Shown: in pieces, positions 1 to 5,669 of the stretch
Position numbering within the stretch: position 1 is the first letter of the stretch
How the letters are laid out: every line of letters begins with the position of its first letter
DNA from: an uncultured Halieaceae bacterium
GTDB taxonomy: Bacteria > Pseudomonadota > Gammaproteobacteria > Pseudomonadales > Halieaceae
Direction: 5' to 3'
Assembly: GCA_938045215.1 (NCBI GenBank)
Contig: CALINF010000182.1
Location: forward strand, 1 to 5,669
DNA: 5,669 nt
The notes under the pieces: generated by a model
Told to the model about the DNA's origin: nothing
What the model saw: only the letters and a program-made list of their open reading frames with translations
Databases searched by the model: none
Position numbers and translations under genes: made by a program

Positions 1-124
1 GGGCTGGTGCAATTTTTCTGGGATTGAGCACATAGAGACGCTCAATACAGATAGCGACTGCCACCACAGAGCACAGCATAATCAGTACCATCAACCAGCC
101 ACCGGCGATTAGCAATTCAAGCAC
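1..124 (-). CDS. exbB: ExbB/TolQ/MotA-family proton channel subunit, N-terminal fragment (cut by window edge)
   Basis: Only the first 41 codons are present. The peptide begins (GTG)LELLIAGGWLMVLIMLCSVV, followed by AVAICIERLYVLNP: a short amphipathic start, one membrane segment (about residues 7-28), then the IERL motif typical of the first helix of ExbB/TolQ proteins. In this family the protein forms a pentameric inner-membrane proton channel with an ExbD/TolR partner and powers envelope processes such as TonB-dependent transport. The GTG start is supported by GAGGT six bases upstream and by an in-frame TGA four codons upstream. The gene lies 85 bases downstream of comEC on the same strand. 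In Pseudomonas-type genomes this position is held by an exbB-like gene followed by exbD and lpxK, which I expect beyond the left edge but cannot see. Family assignment is fairly secure; exbB versus another tolQ-like paralogue is not resolved. Confidence 0.78.
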   Translation of the reverse strand, partial: MLELLIAGGWLMVLIMLCSVVAVAICIERLYVLNPRKIAPA

Positions 125-130
125 AGTTCT

Positions 131-135
131 ACCTC
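131..135 (-). promoter_or_regulatory. Shine-Dalgarno of the exbB-like gene
   Basis: GAGGT read on the minus strand stands six bases before the GTG codon at 124-122. It decides the start, since the frame is closed by a TGA just upstream and no ATG follows closely. Confidence 0.7.
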
Positions 136-159
136 AACCCAGATTTACTCGTAAGCTGC

Positions 160-165
160 ATTATA
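160..165 (-). promoter_or_regulatory. Candidate -10 box of a promoter for the exbB-like gene
   Basis: The minus strand reads a perfect sigma70 -10 hexamer TATAAT here, inside the 85-base gap between comEC and the exbB-like gene. Transcription would begin near position 153, giving a leader of about 29 bases that contains the Shine-Dalgarno. The -35 side is poor: at 16-17 bases spacing only TTTCGC/CTTTCG is found, and there is no extended -10 TG. The call therefore rests on the -10 box and its location. Confidence 0.42.
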
Positions 166-209
166 CGCGCCAGACGAGAACGCGAAAGGCGGCAATAAGT
201 CAGTAAGTC

Positions 210-2507
210 TCACAGCCAGTAGAAGCGCCGGATCTGCCGCCAGCCAGTATAGACGGGCTCGTCTTTTGAGGTTTGTTGAAACAGCAATGCACCACGCTCT
301 GCCGTGGATTCAAGCTCGACATCGGCTCCACGGATCCGCCGCACAACGTCGGCATGTGGATGGCCAAAGGGGTTGGCTCGGCCATGTGTTACCACGGTAA
401 CGCGCGGCGACACCCACTTCAGCCATGCTGGCGAAGTTGACGTACGGCTGCCGTGATGTGCCGCCAACAAGTAGTCACTGGCCAATCCTGCGCCCCAGAA
501 GCGGATCAGCTCGAGCTCGCGCTCCGCGTTGATATCGCCAGGCAACAGTACAAACTCCCCATTGGGTAACTCAATCTGCAGTACGCACGATGCGTTGTTA
601 CTAGAGAGATTGGCAGGCTCACTCGGCCCCAGAAACTGAAAGCGCACACCGTCGGGCCAGGCAAACGCCAGGCCGGTTCTGCAAATGGACGCATTATCCA
701 ACGCTCTCACGGGCTGGCTGATATAGGTTTGCTGAACAGGGAACTGCCCCAGCAGCGTTCCGACGCCGGCGCTGTGGTCCAGGTCGGGGTGACTCACAAC
801 CAATGTATCAATTTGCGCAACACCTTGGTGGCGCAGGAACGGGACGATCACCGAGCGCGCACTGTTATAACCCTGAGGATCGCCGCCACCGGTATCGTAA
901 ACCAGCACACGCTGTCGTGCCTGAATGACCACGGCAGTGCCCTGGCCTACGTCCAGAAACGATACACGAACCTTGCTGTCATCGATCGGGACGGGAAGTA
1001 AAACGGGCACAAACAGCATACAAACCAAAATACGTGAACGACGATCAACACAGACTGGCCAGAACACCAGACCTGCCAGTGCCAGCATTACATCCAGTAG
1101 TTGCGCAGCACCGGGCCAGTACAGCCGGCTTAACACTGGCTCAAATGCTTGCTCCAGCACAGTCAATGAGGTTGTAAGAGGCCACAGCGCGATCTGCCAT
1201 ATCCACTGCCAGAGCGGAATATCCAGAACAGCCAGCGCAGTACCCACTAACACCAGTGGCACTACATAGAACGACACCAACGGCACGAAAATGAAGTTCG
1301 CGATCGGCGACAGCACACTCGCACCTCCGAACCACCACAGCGTCAACGGCAGCATCAACAAGCACAGCGAGCCGTGCAGTCCTGCAAGCCGAGTCAGCCG
1401 AGTGAGCCCAGCATGTCGATACCCGAGCCCAAGAAACGGGCTGATCCACAACAGCCAGGCCACCGCCACGAAGCTCAACCAGAAGCCCGCCGACAACATG
1501 GACAGTGGATTGAACAGCAGGACGCCGCACGCCGCGACCAACAAACCCTGCCATGAGCGGGATTGTCGCAACAATAGACCGCCAAATAGAAAGCAACTTG
1601 TCATCAGCAGAGCACGCTGTGTCGACAGACTGAAACCGGCCAATGCCGCATACGAAAGTGCGCACAGCAGCGAACAAACGGGCGCGACTGTCAGCACCGG
1701 TGGTCCTCGCAGAAGCTGAATCAGCCGACTCAAGACAGCACCCAGGACGTAGCCAAATGCGGCGACCAGGCCAATATGCAACCCGGAGATCACGAACAGG
1801 TGATTGATACCCAACACCTGGAAGCGCTGCCACAGTGATGGTGTGATACCCGATTTGTCTCCCGCCACCAAAGCCTTGAGTAGTACTTTGGCCTGGGGTG
1901 AAAGGTCGCCGGTATCGATACGACCGATCAGGCTTGCGCGCTGCTGCGTAAGCACACCTCCGGCCGGTACCGACGCTGCGACGTGGCGCTTGAGCACAGA
2001 CCTGACGGTGCCCGTGGCGTCGATGCCTGCGAACGCATACCAGGCCTGAAATGAGACAGAGCCGGGGTTGGCCTGCCCCCAGTTGCGCCGAACCGTAATC
2101 CGTAACTCCAGGGTATCTGCGGGCGCGATGAGCTCATCGCCATAATAGGATAACAGTAACTGCCGTGGACCAGCGCACTCCAGCGGCTGCCACCGGGTTA
2201 CCCTGAAGTGGAACCGCTGGCGGGTTTTTCCGGGCCTGATCTCACGCGCTTCAATCAACCCCACAACCGACCCGGTTACCACAGCCCCATCTACCAGGCA
2301 CGCCGCAGCAGGTTGCCGACCAAGCAGAGTATTCCCATACAGACCACCCACGCATAGTCCAATGCAGCAACCTCCTATGAGGGCGTAACACTGTTTGCCG
2401 AGCGCGCTTGCATATGCGCCAGCGAACCCGATTGAGAGCGCACCGATTACCGACGGTAAGGCTGGCATAAAACCAGCTATCATTAGGCCGCTACAGAGCG
2501 CGATCAT
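210..2507 (-). CDS. comEC: ComEC/Rec2 family DNA-uptake channel protein
   Basis: ComEC is the polytopic inner-membrane protein that passes transforming DNA into the cytoplasm during natural competence. From the ATG at 2507 it has 765 residues, normal for gammaproteobacterial ComEC. Order: N-terminal membrane helices (about 1-60), a soluble DUF4131/OB-like part (about 70-180), the Competence membrane domain (about 205-500), and a C-terminal metallo-beta-lactamase domain (about 515-745). Visible motifs are GINHLFVISGLHIGL at 233-247, STQRALLM at 295-302, GFWLSF at 341-346, DVGQG at 519-523, DTGGG at 538-542, HPDLDH (HxDxDH) at 573-578, the aspartate in PGDI at 658, HHGS at 684-687 and GHPH at 715-718. 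All expected nuclease-domain residues are present, so the protein looks intact. The start is uncertain: the frame is open back to GTG 2627, with a further GTG at 2528 (giving MQTLRSW before the first helix). None has a strong Shine-Dalgarno. I prefer 2507 because it is the first in-frame ATG and the residues before it do not look like ComEC. Confidence 0.95.
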   Translation of the reverse strand: MIALCSGLMIAGFMPALPSVIGALSIGFAGAYASALGKQCYALIGGCCIGLCVGGLYGNTLLGRQPAAACLVDGAVVTGSVVGLIEAREIRPGKTRQRFHFRVTRWQPLECAGPRQLLLSYYGDELIAPADTLELRITVRRNWGQANPGSVSFQAWYAFAGIDATGTVRSVLKRHVAASVPAGGVLTQQRASLIGRIDTGDLSPQAKVLLKALVAGDKSGITPSLWQRFQVLGINHLFVISGLHIGLVAAFGYVLGAVLSRLIQLLRGPPVLTVAPVCSLLCALSYAALAGFSLSTQRALLMTSCFLFGGLLLRQSRSWQGLLVAACGVLLFNPLSMLSAGFWLSFVAVAWLLWISPFLGLGYRHAGLTRLTRLAGLHGSLCLLMLPLTLWWFGGASVLSPIANFIFVPLVSFYVVPLVLVGTALAVLDIPLWQWIWQIALWPLTTSLTVLEQAFEPVLSRLYWPGAAQLLDVMLALAGLVFWPVCVDRRSRILVCMLFVPVLLPVPIDDSKVRVSFLDVGQGTAVVIQARQRVLVYDTGGGDPQGYNSARSVIVPFLRHQGVAQIDTLVVSHPDLDHSAGVGTLLGQFPVQQTYISQPVRALDNASICRTGLAFAWPDGVRFQFLGPSEPANLSSNNASCVLQIELPNGEFVLLPGDINAERELELIRFWGAGLASDYLLAAHHGSRTSTSPAWLKWVSPRVTVVTHGRANPFGHPHADVVRRIRGADVELESTAERGALLFQQTSKDEPVYTGWRQIRRFYWL

Positions 2508-2595
2508 CCATGAGCGCAACGTTTGCACGGCTAGAGTACCTATTCCATACGGTGCATAATGCACTCGCCGGTTGAGTAGCAGGTTGGGCGTGATG

Positions 2596-2620
2596 CTATT
2601 GCCCAGTAGATAGGCAATAG
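2596..2620. repeat. Perfect 8-base inverted repeat near the 5' end of comEC
   Basis: CTATTGCC (2596-2603) and GGCAATAG (2613-2620) are exact reverse complements separated by nine bases. If comEC starts at 2507 or 2528, the repeat lies 68 to 113 bases upstream of the start, in the promoter or leader. If it starts at GTG 2627, the repeat lies within codons 3-11. It could be a dimeric-regulator operator or an RNA hairpin in the comEC leader; no T-run follows that would make it a terminator. Function is unknown, and an 8-base match could be chance. Confidence 0.4.
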
Positions 2621-2669
2621 GGCACACTCTTGCGCCGGCCTGCCGCCCACTACTACCGGAAAAACAGCG

Positions 2670-2698
2670 TGCACCTGATGCTCAATAAACCAGATAAT
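2670..2698 (+). promoter_or_regulatory. Candidate promoter of the DUF2062 gene
   Basis: GATAAT at 2693-2698 matches five of six bases of the sigma70 -10 box. TGCACC at 2670-2675, 17 bases upstream, matches only three of six -35 positions. Transcription would start near 2705, about 27 bases before the ATG at 2732. An imperfect palindrome centred on GATC (2714-2725) lies between the two; its role is unknown. Confidence 0.28.
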
Positions 2699-2731
2699 CC
2701 GGCACAAACGAACACCCGATCCGGTCAATAG

Positions 2732-3274
2732 ATGCCCAAGAAGACACTAAAGCAACTGGCTCCCAGCCCCGCCACTCTGAGAAAAATCAGATCTCTGCAT
2801 ATTATGGGTGACTGGCTGTATCAGCCCAATTTGTGGCACGTAAACCGATACTCGGCGTCCATGGCTTTCTTTGTAGGGCTTTTTGTTGCCTTTATGCCGA
2901 TTCCCGGGCAGATGATTCTCGCAGCATTCATGGCGGTAAGGTTACGTTGCAATCTGCCCCTGTCGGTAGGCCTGGTGTGGATTACCAATCCTCTGACCAT
3001 GCCGGCTATCTTCTACCTGGCCTATCGCGTGGGCGCCATGATCATCGATATCCCGTTGCAGGTAGTCGAGTTTGAACTCAGTTGGCAGTGGCTTTCGCAC
3101 AGTCTGGTGTCTATATGGCAGCCGTTCCTGTTGGGCTGCCTGATCTGCGGACTCTTCTTCGGGAGCCTGGGCTACTTCGTGATCAGCATGATGTGGCGCT
3201 GGCGGGTGTCAGTACACTGGCGCGAGCGCAAACAGCGCCGGGCGGCGCGACGGGCAGGTGAGCATACGCTGTAG
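2732..3274 (+). CDS. DUF2062 domain membrane protein of unknown function
   Basis: A 180-residue inner-membrane protein with the DUF2062 pattern: a basic N-terminus, the PNLWHVNRYS stretch (32-41), a first hydrophobic hairpin containing FMPIPGQM (54-61), a second conserved block with WITNPLTMP (83-91) and AYRVG (97-101), a last membrane segment (about 130-155), and a strongly basic tail (RWR at 156-158, RERKQRRAARR at 164-174) that should face the cytoplasm. No catalytic motif is visible and the molecular role of the family is not known to me. The ATG at 2732 is chosen because the MPKK... N-terminus resembles Pseudomonas homologues, though no clear Shine-Dalgarno precedes it. It is the only gene here on the plus strand, divergent from comEC and convergent with lolE. 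Its position next to lolCDE and comEC suggests an envelope-related role, which is an inference from neighbourhood only. Confidence 0.9.
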   Translation: MPKKTLKQLAPSPATLRKIRSLHIMGDWLYQPNLWHVNRYSASMAFFVGLFVAFMPIPGQMILAAFMAVRLRCNLPLSVGLVWITNPLTMPAIFYLAYRVGAMIIDIPLQVVEFELSWQWLSHSLVSIWQPFLLGCLICGLFFGSLGYFVISMMWRWRVSVHWRERKQRRAARRAGEHTL

Positions 3275-3293
3275 CAGGCTCTTCGCATGGCAT

Positions 3294-4538
3294 TCAGGCG
3301 TCCTGATGCAGTACCGTTGCGGGAGCGAGCCGCGCGGCTCGCCAGGCCGGATACAGCGCCGCAAGCACGCACATCATGAACGCTACAAGTCCCACTGAAA
3401 GTACATCGGCTGCACGAATATCAACCGGCAGGAATGACACCGGGTACACGTCAGTGCTGAGAAAGCGAACATCCAGTGCCGTCTCGAGTCCGGCCACCAG
3501 GGAGGGTACTGCGAGGCTCAACAACACGCCCAACAAACTACCCAACACAACACCCACAATCCCTATCATCCCGCCCTGCAGCAGGAATACCGTAGCAACT
3601 TTGCCTGGAGAAGCCCCCAGCGTGCGTAAAATGGCAACATCACCTCGCTTGTCAAAGACCACAAGCACCAACGATGACACAACGTTAAACGCCGCTACGC
3701 CAATGATTGAAAACAACAAAATGCTGATGAGATCACGCGACAACTGAATAGCCGCATACAAATTACCGTGAGTCATCATCCAGTGGATGCTGTAATAGCC
3801 AGGAGGAAGACTCGATACAAGTTCCCAGCCAATGCGTGTCACTGCGAACAGATCGTCTGTGGTCACGCGCAGACCCGACACTCCACCGTTGAGTCCTGCG
3901 GCCTGCGATGCCAGAGGCAGGTGGACAAAAGCGGCTGATTCATCGAGCTCGGTTCCGGTGGCCAGAATACCCGACAGTGTGACCGCACTAAACCGGGTTC
4001 CGCCCTGCCCTGAACCCTCAACCAACGAGGGCACAACCAGCGTGAGCCTATCCCCAATTCGAACACCCAGCCGCTCAGCAATCCCCGCCCCCAGCAAGAG
4101 ACCCTCGGGGTCGGAAGTAAAGCGCTGTGCCTGGCCTGCGTCCATACTCTCAAGCAGGCGCTGGTTGTCCGTGATCGCACTCGGCTCCAGACCAATGCCT
4201 CGTGTCGTTTCGATCTGACCACCATGCATGAACAATCCATCAAACTGTACAAACGGGGTAACGTCGCTGATCTGCGGATGTGCGAGTACTTGTTCGGTCA
4301 CGTTGGCCCAGTCGGCGCCCTCACGCTGTGCATACAGCGTAATGTGGGGCACCAGCGCAAGGATACGCTCACGCATTTCCTTGTCGAAGCCATTCATGAC
4401 CGACAGAACCGTTATCAGCAAACCGATCGCTAACACGAGCCCTAGCATTGACAGCGAAGACAAAAAGGTCGACAGATGGCCACGGCCAAACGCAAACGTG
4501 TAGCGCAGCGCAATCCGGAATATTTCCAGAAGCTTCAA
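3294..4538 (-). CDS. lolE: Lipoprotein-releasing ABC transporter membrane subunit LolE
   Basis: LolE pairs with LolC and two LolD ATPases to extract mature lipoproteins from the outer leaflet of the inner membrane and pass them to periplasmic LolA. The 414-residue product is of normal length. It shows a first membrane helix (about 24-48) ending in the family hallmark LSVMNGFDKEMRERIL (45-60), a periplasmic MacB-like domain (about 50-260), and a FtsX-type domain with three helices (about 269-296, 316-346, 378-396), including AAFNVVSSLV (282-291), DKRGDVAILRTLGA (296-309) and YPAWRAARLAP (396-406). I call it LolE rather than LolC because it follows lolD and its periplasmic part (ALVPHITLYA at 61-70 and the stretch after it) resembles E. 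coli LolE. The start is TTG: it lies six bases after GAGGT and overlaps the lolD stop as TTGA, implying translational coupling. The last codons converge on the DUF2062 gene, 19 bases away. Confidence 0.93.
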   Translation of the reverse strand: MKLLEIFRIALRYTFAFGRGHLSTFLSSLSMLGLVLAIGLLITVLSVMNGFDKEMRERILALVPHITLYAQREGADWANVTEQVLAHPQISDVTPFVQFDGLFMHGGQIETTRGIGLEPSAITDNQRLLESMDAGQAQRFTSDPEGLLLGAGIAERLGVRIGDRLTLVVPSLVEGSGQGGTRFSAVTLSGILATGTELDESAAFVHLPLASQAAGLNGGVSGLRVTTDDLFAVTRIGWELVSSLPPGYYSIHWMMTHGNLYAAIQLSRDLISILLFSIIGVAAFNVVSSLVLVVFDKRGDVAILRTLGASPGKVATVFLLQGGMIGIVGVVLGSLLGVLLSLAVPSLVAGLETALDVRFLSTDVYPVSFLPVDIRAADVLSVGLVAFMMCVLAALYPAWRAARLAPATVLHQDA

Positions 4539-5218
4539 GCGCCAACCTCACGCAGTGTGCCATCCACCAGCTCCAGCGTGCGGTTCATGTGCCTGGCAAT
4601 CTCCGGGTCGTGGGTAACCACGATAAACGAGGCTCGCTCTTGCCCTAACTCATCGATCAACGCCAGCACCTGCTCAGCAGAGTGTGGATCCAGATTACCG
4701 GTGGGCTCATCCATCAGCACACAGTCGGGAGAGCCCACCAATGCTCTTGCGATGGCCACACGCTGACGCTCTCCTCCCGATAACTGACCCGGACGATGTT
4801 GCAATCGATGCGATAGCCCTACGCGGGTCAACAGTTCGCCGGCAGTCACCAACGCCTGCGCTCTCTTTATCCCGGCTATCATTAACGGCATTGCTACATT
4901 TTCCCGGGCATCGAACTCCGGTAGTAAATGGTGAAACTGGTAAACGAAGCCCAGACGTTGATTACGCCAGTGACATAACTGACGCTCTGTGAGCCGGGAC
5001 AAATCCTCTCCCGCCACGTTAACGCTGCCAGCAGACGGTGCATCGAGACCACCCAGCAGGTTCAGCAGCGTAGACTTGCCCGAGCCACTGGCACCGACAA
5101 TAGCGATTTTCTCGCCCGCAGCAAGATTCAGGTCAACCGATTGCAACACCGTAACCACGTGCTCCCCGTCCTGGTATATCTTGGACAGGGATCGGCACTC
5201 CAGTACCGCATCACTCAT
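4535..5218 (-). CDS. lolD: Lipoprotein-releasing ABC transporter ATP-binding protein LolD
   Basis: LolD is the cytoplasmic ATPase that drives lipoprotein release by LolC and LolE. The 227-residue product is of typical length and all ABC motifs are intact: Walker A GASGSGKST (42-50), Q-loop Q94 in VYQFHHLLPEF (LolD-type, 92-102), signature LSGGE (146-150), Walker B VLMDEP (167-172) with catalytic E171, D-loop NLDP (175-178) and switch H203 in VVTHD. The FHHLLPEF sequence after the Q-loop and the ENVAMPLMIAG stretch (106-116) are characteristic of LolD. The ATG at 5218 is chosen over an earlier in-frame start at 5254 because GGAGGT stands eight bases before it and the MSDAVLECRSLSKIY N-terminus fits the family. 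It overlaps the lolC stop by eight bases (ATGAGTGA) and its own stop overlaps the lolE start by four, so the three genes form one operon. Confidence 0.97.
   Translation of the reverse strand: MSDAVLECRSLSKIYQDGEHVVTVLQSVDLNLAAGEKIAIVGASGSGKSTLLNLLGGLDAPSAGSVNVAGEDLSRLTERQLCHWRNQRLGFVYQFHHLLPEFDARENVAMPLMIAGIKRAQALVTAGELLTRVGLSHRLQHRPGQLSGGERQRVAIARALVGSPDCVLMDEPTGNLDPHSAEQVLALIDELGQERASFIVVTHDPEIARHMNRTLELVDGTLREVGA
4545..4549 (-). promoter_or_regulatory. Shine-Dalgarno supporting the TTG start of lolE
   Basis: GAGGT on the minus strand lies six bases before the TTG at 4538-4536, inside the last codons of lolD. It supports TTG as the true start, as the next in-frame ATG (codon 31) lies inside the first membrane helix. 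Confidence 0.7.
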
Positions 5219-5669
5219 AGCGTAGCACCTCCGCTGGTGCGATCTGCGCAGCACGCCAGGCTGGGTACACCATGGCCAGGAGGCTTAGCAACAATGACAC
5301 AGCAACAACCATGAGCACATCCATCGCCTGTAAATCTGCAGGTAGCTGACTGATAAAGTAAACGGACGGATCGAATAATTTGACCTCAAACAGTTGTTCC
5401 ACAGTCGCCGTAATTTGAGCAACATAGGTTGCCAGTAGAACACCCAGTGTCGCGCCAACCCCAATCCCTACCGCGGCAAGAGCCAGCCCATGGGCAACAA
5501 AAATCACCATAATACCCCGCGCCTGTGCACCCATTGTACGAAGAACTGCTATATCACGCCGCTTCTCGGCCACTGACATCACCAGCGTAGAAACAATATT
5601 AAATGCCGCTACCACCACCACGCTCAATAGCAGAAGACTCACCATAATCTTCTCCATCTTTACTGCCTG
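5211..5669 (-). CDS. lolC: Lipoprotein-releasing ABC transporter membrane subunit LolC, C-terminal part (cut by window edge)
   Basis: The last 152 residues are present; the reading frame continues to the right edge, so the N-terminal helix and periplasmic domain, including the LolA-binding hook known from E. coli LolC, lie outside. The visible part is the FtsX-type domain: QAVKMEKIM, a helix with AAFNIVSTLVM, the cytoplasmic coupling stretch EKRRDIAVLRTMGA, two more helices, and the terminal YPAWRAAQIAPAEVLRYE. The LRYE ending and the position before lolD fit LolC. It aligns almost end to end with the C-terminus of the LolE in this window, as expected of the two homologous subunits. Its stop overlaps the start of lolD by eight bases. 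The promoter of the operon is not in the window. Confidence 0.92.
   Translation of the reverse strand, partial: QAVKMEKIMVSLLLLSVVVVAAFNIVSTLVMSVAEKRRDIAVLRTMGAQARGIMVIFVAHGLALAAVGIGVGATLGVLLATYVAQITATVEQLFEVKLFDPSVYFISQLPADLQAMDVLMVVAVSLLLSLLAMVYPAWRAAQIAPAEVLRYE
5227..5232 (-). promoter_or_regulatory. Strong Shine-Dalgarno of lolD
   Basis: GGAGGT on the minus strand, eight bases before the lolD ATG and within the last codons of lolC. It fixes the lolD start at 5218 and suggests efficient translation by re-initiating or new ribosomes. Confidence 0.75.

Noticed and set aside
1291..1719. A 142-codon plus-strand open frame antisense to comEC
   Set aside because: The composition (rich in S, N, P, R) is that of an antisense shadow, with no recognisable domain or ribosome site.
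1141..1833. A 230-codon open frame on the minus strand inside comEC
   Set aside because: It lies wholly within comEC, in another frame; its translation is rich in A, V, R and C with no family resemblance, while the comEC frame carries clear Competence-domain motifs.
2723..2728. TTGACC on the minus strand as the -35 box of a comEC promoter
   Set aside because: At 17 bases spacing the -10 position reads GTGCCG, which is not a promoter element; no other spacing from 15 to 19 gives a good match.
3290..3309. Hairpin at the lolE stop as an intrinsic terminator
   Set aside because: The stem has a bulge, and neither strand shows a T-run after it.
3832..4218. A 128-codon plus-strand open frame antisense to lolE
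   Set aside because: Shadow of lolE: low-complexity S/P/R-rich translation and no start signal.
5219..5254. A longer lolD starting at 5254
   Set aside because: The extra 12 residues (LRRSHQRR...) are antisense-like read-through of the lolC end; the ATG at 5218 has a strong GGAGGT and a family-like N-terminus.
1..5669. CRISPR arrays, tRNA or rRNA genes, insertion sequences, phage or defence genes
   Set aside because: No repeated units, cloverleaf-like segments, transposase or terminal inverted repeats were seen; the window is filled with housekeeping envelope and competence genes.

Overview
The window looks like an ordinary chromosomal, cell-envelope neighbourhood of a Gammaproteobacterium outside the Enterobacterales. 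This placement is an inference from gene content and order: lolC-lolD-lolE, a DUF2062 gene, comEC, then an ExbB-type gene. That order resembles what I recall from Pseudomonas and related marine lineages. I see no sign of mobile DNA, tRNA or rRNA genes, or CRISPR. Coding density is about 96 %, and the longest stretch without a gene is about 220 bases if comEC starts at its first in-frame ATG.

Layout from left to right. Positions 1-124 (minus strand) hold the N-terminus of an ExbB/TolQ/MotA-family proton-channel subunit, cut by the window edge. It is preceded by an 85-base gap with its own promoter-like TATAAT and a good Shine-Dalgarno sequence. Positions 210 to about 2507 (minus) encode ComEC, the inner-membrane channel for taking up transforming DNA, with an intact metallo-beta-lactamase-type nuclease domain. 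The short region 2508-2731 separates comEC from a divergent gene and carries a perfect 8-base inverted repeat. Positions 2732-3274 (plus) encode a DUF2062 membrane protein of unknown function. It converges with lolE, leaving only 19 bases between the two stop codons. Positions 3294-5669 (minus) hold the 3' part of lolC, all of lolD and all of lolE, joined by overlapping start and stop codons.

How the genes work together. LolC, LolD and LolE form the inner-membrane ABC complex that extracts mature lipoproteins and hands them to LolA for transport to the outer membrane. LolD is the ATPase; LolC and LolE are homologous membrane subunits. ComEC acts in competence. The ExbB-like protein would energise an envelope process using the proton motive force, with an ExbD-like partner expected just beyond the left edge. 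The DUF2062 protein is the only gene of unknown role.

I found no convincing new system. The points that deserve a second look are modest: the unresolved comEC start and the inverted repeat in front of it, the separate promoter for the exbB-like gene, the TTG start of lolE, and the inverted orphan DUF2062 gene placed between essential envelope genes.
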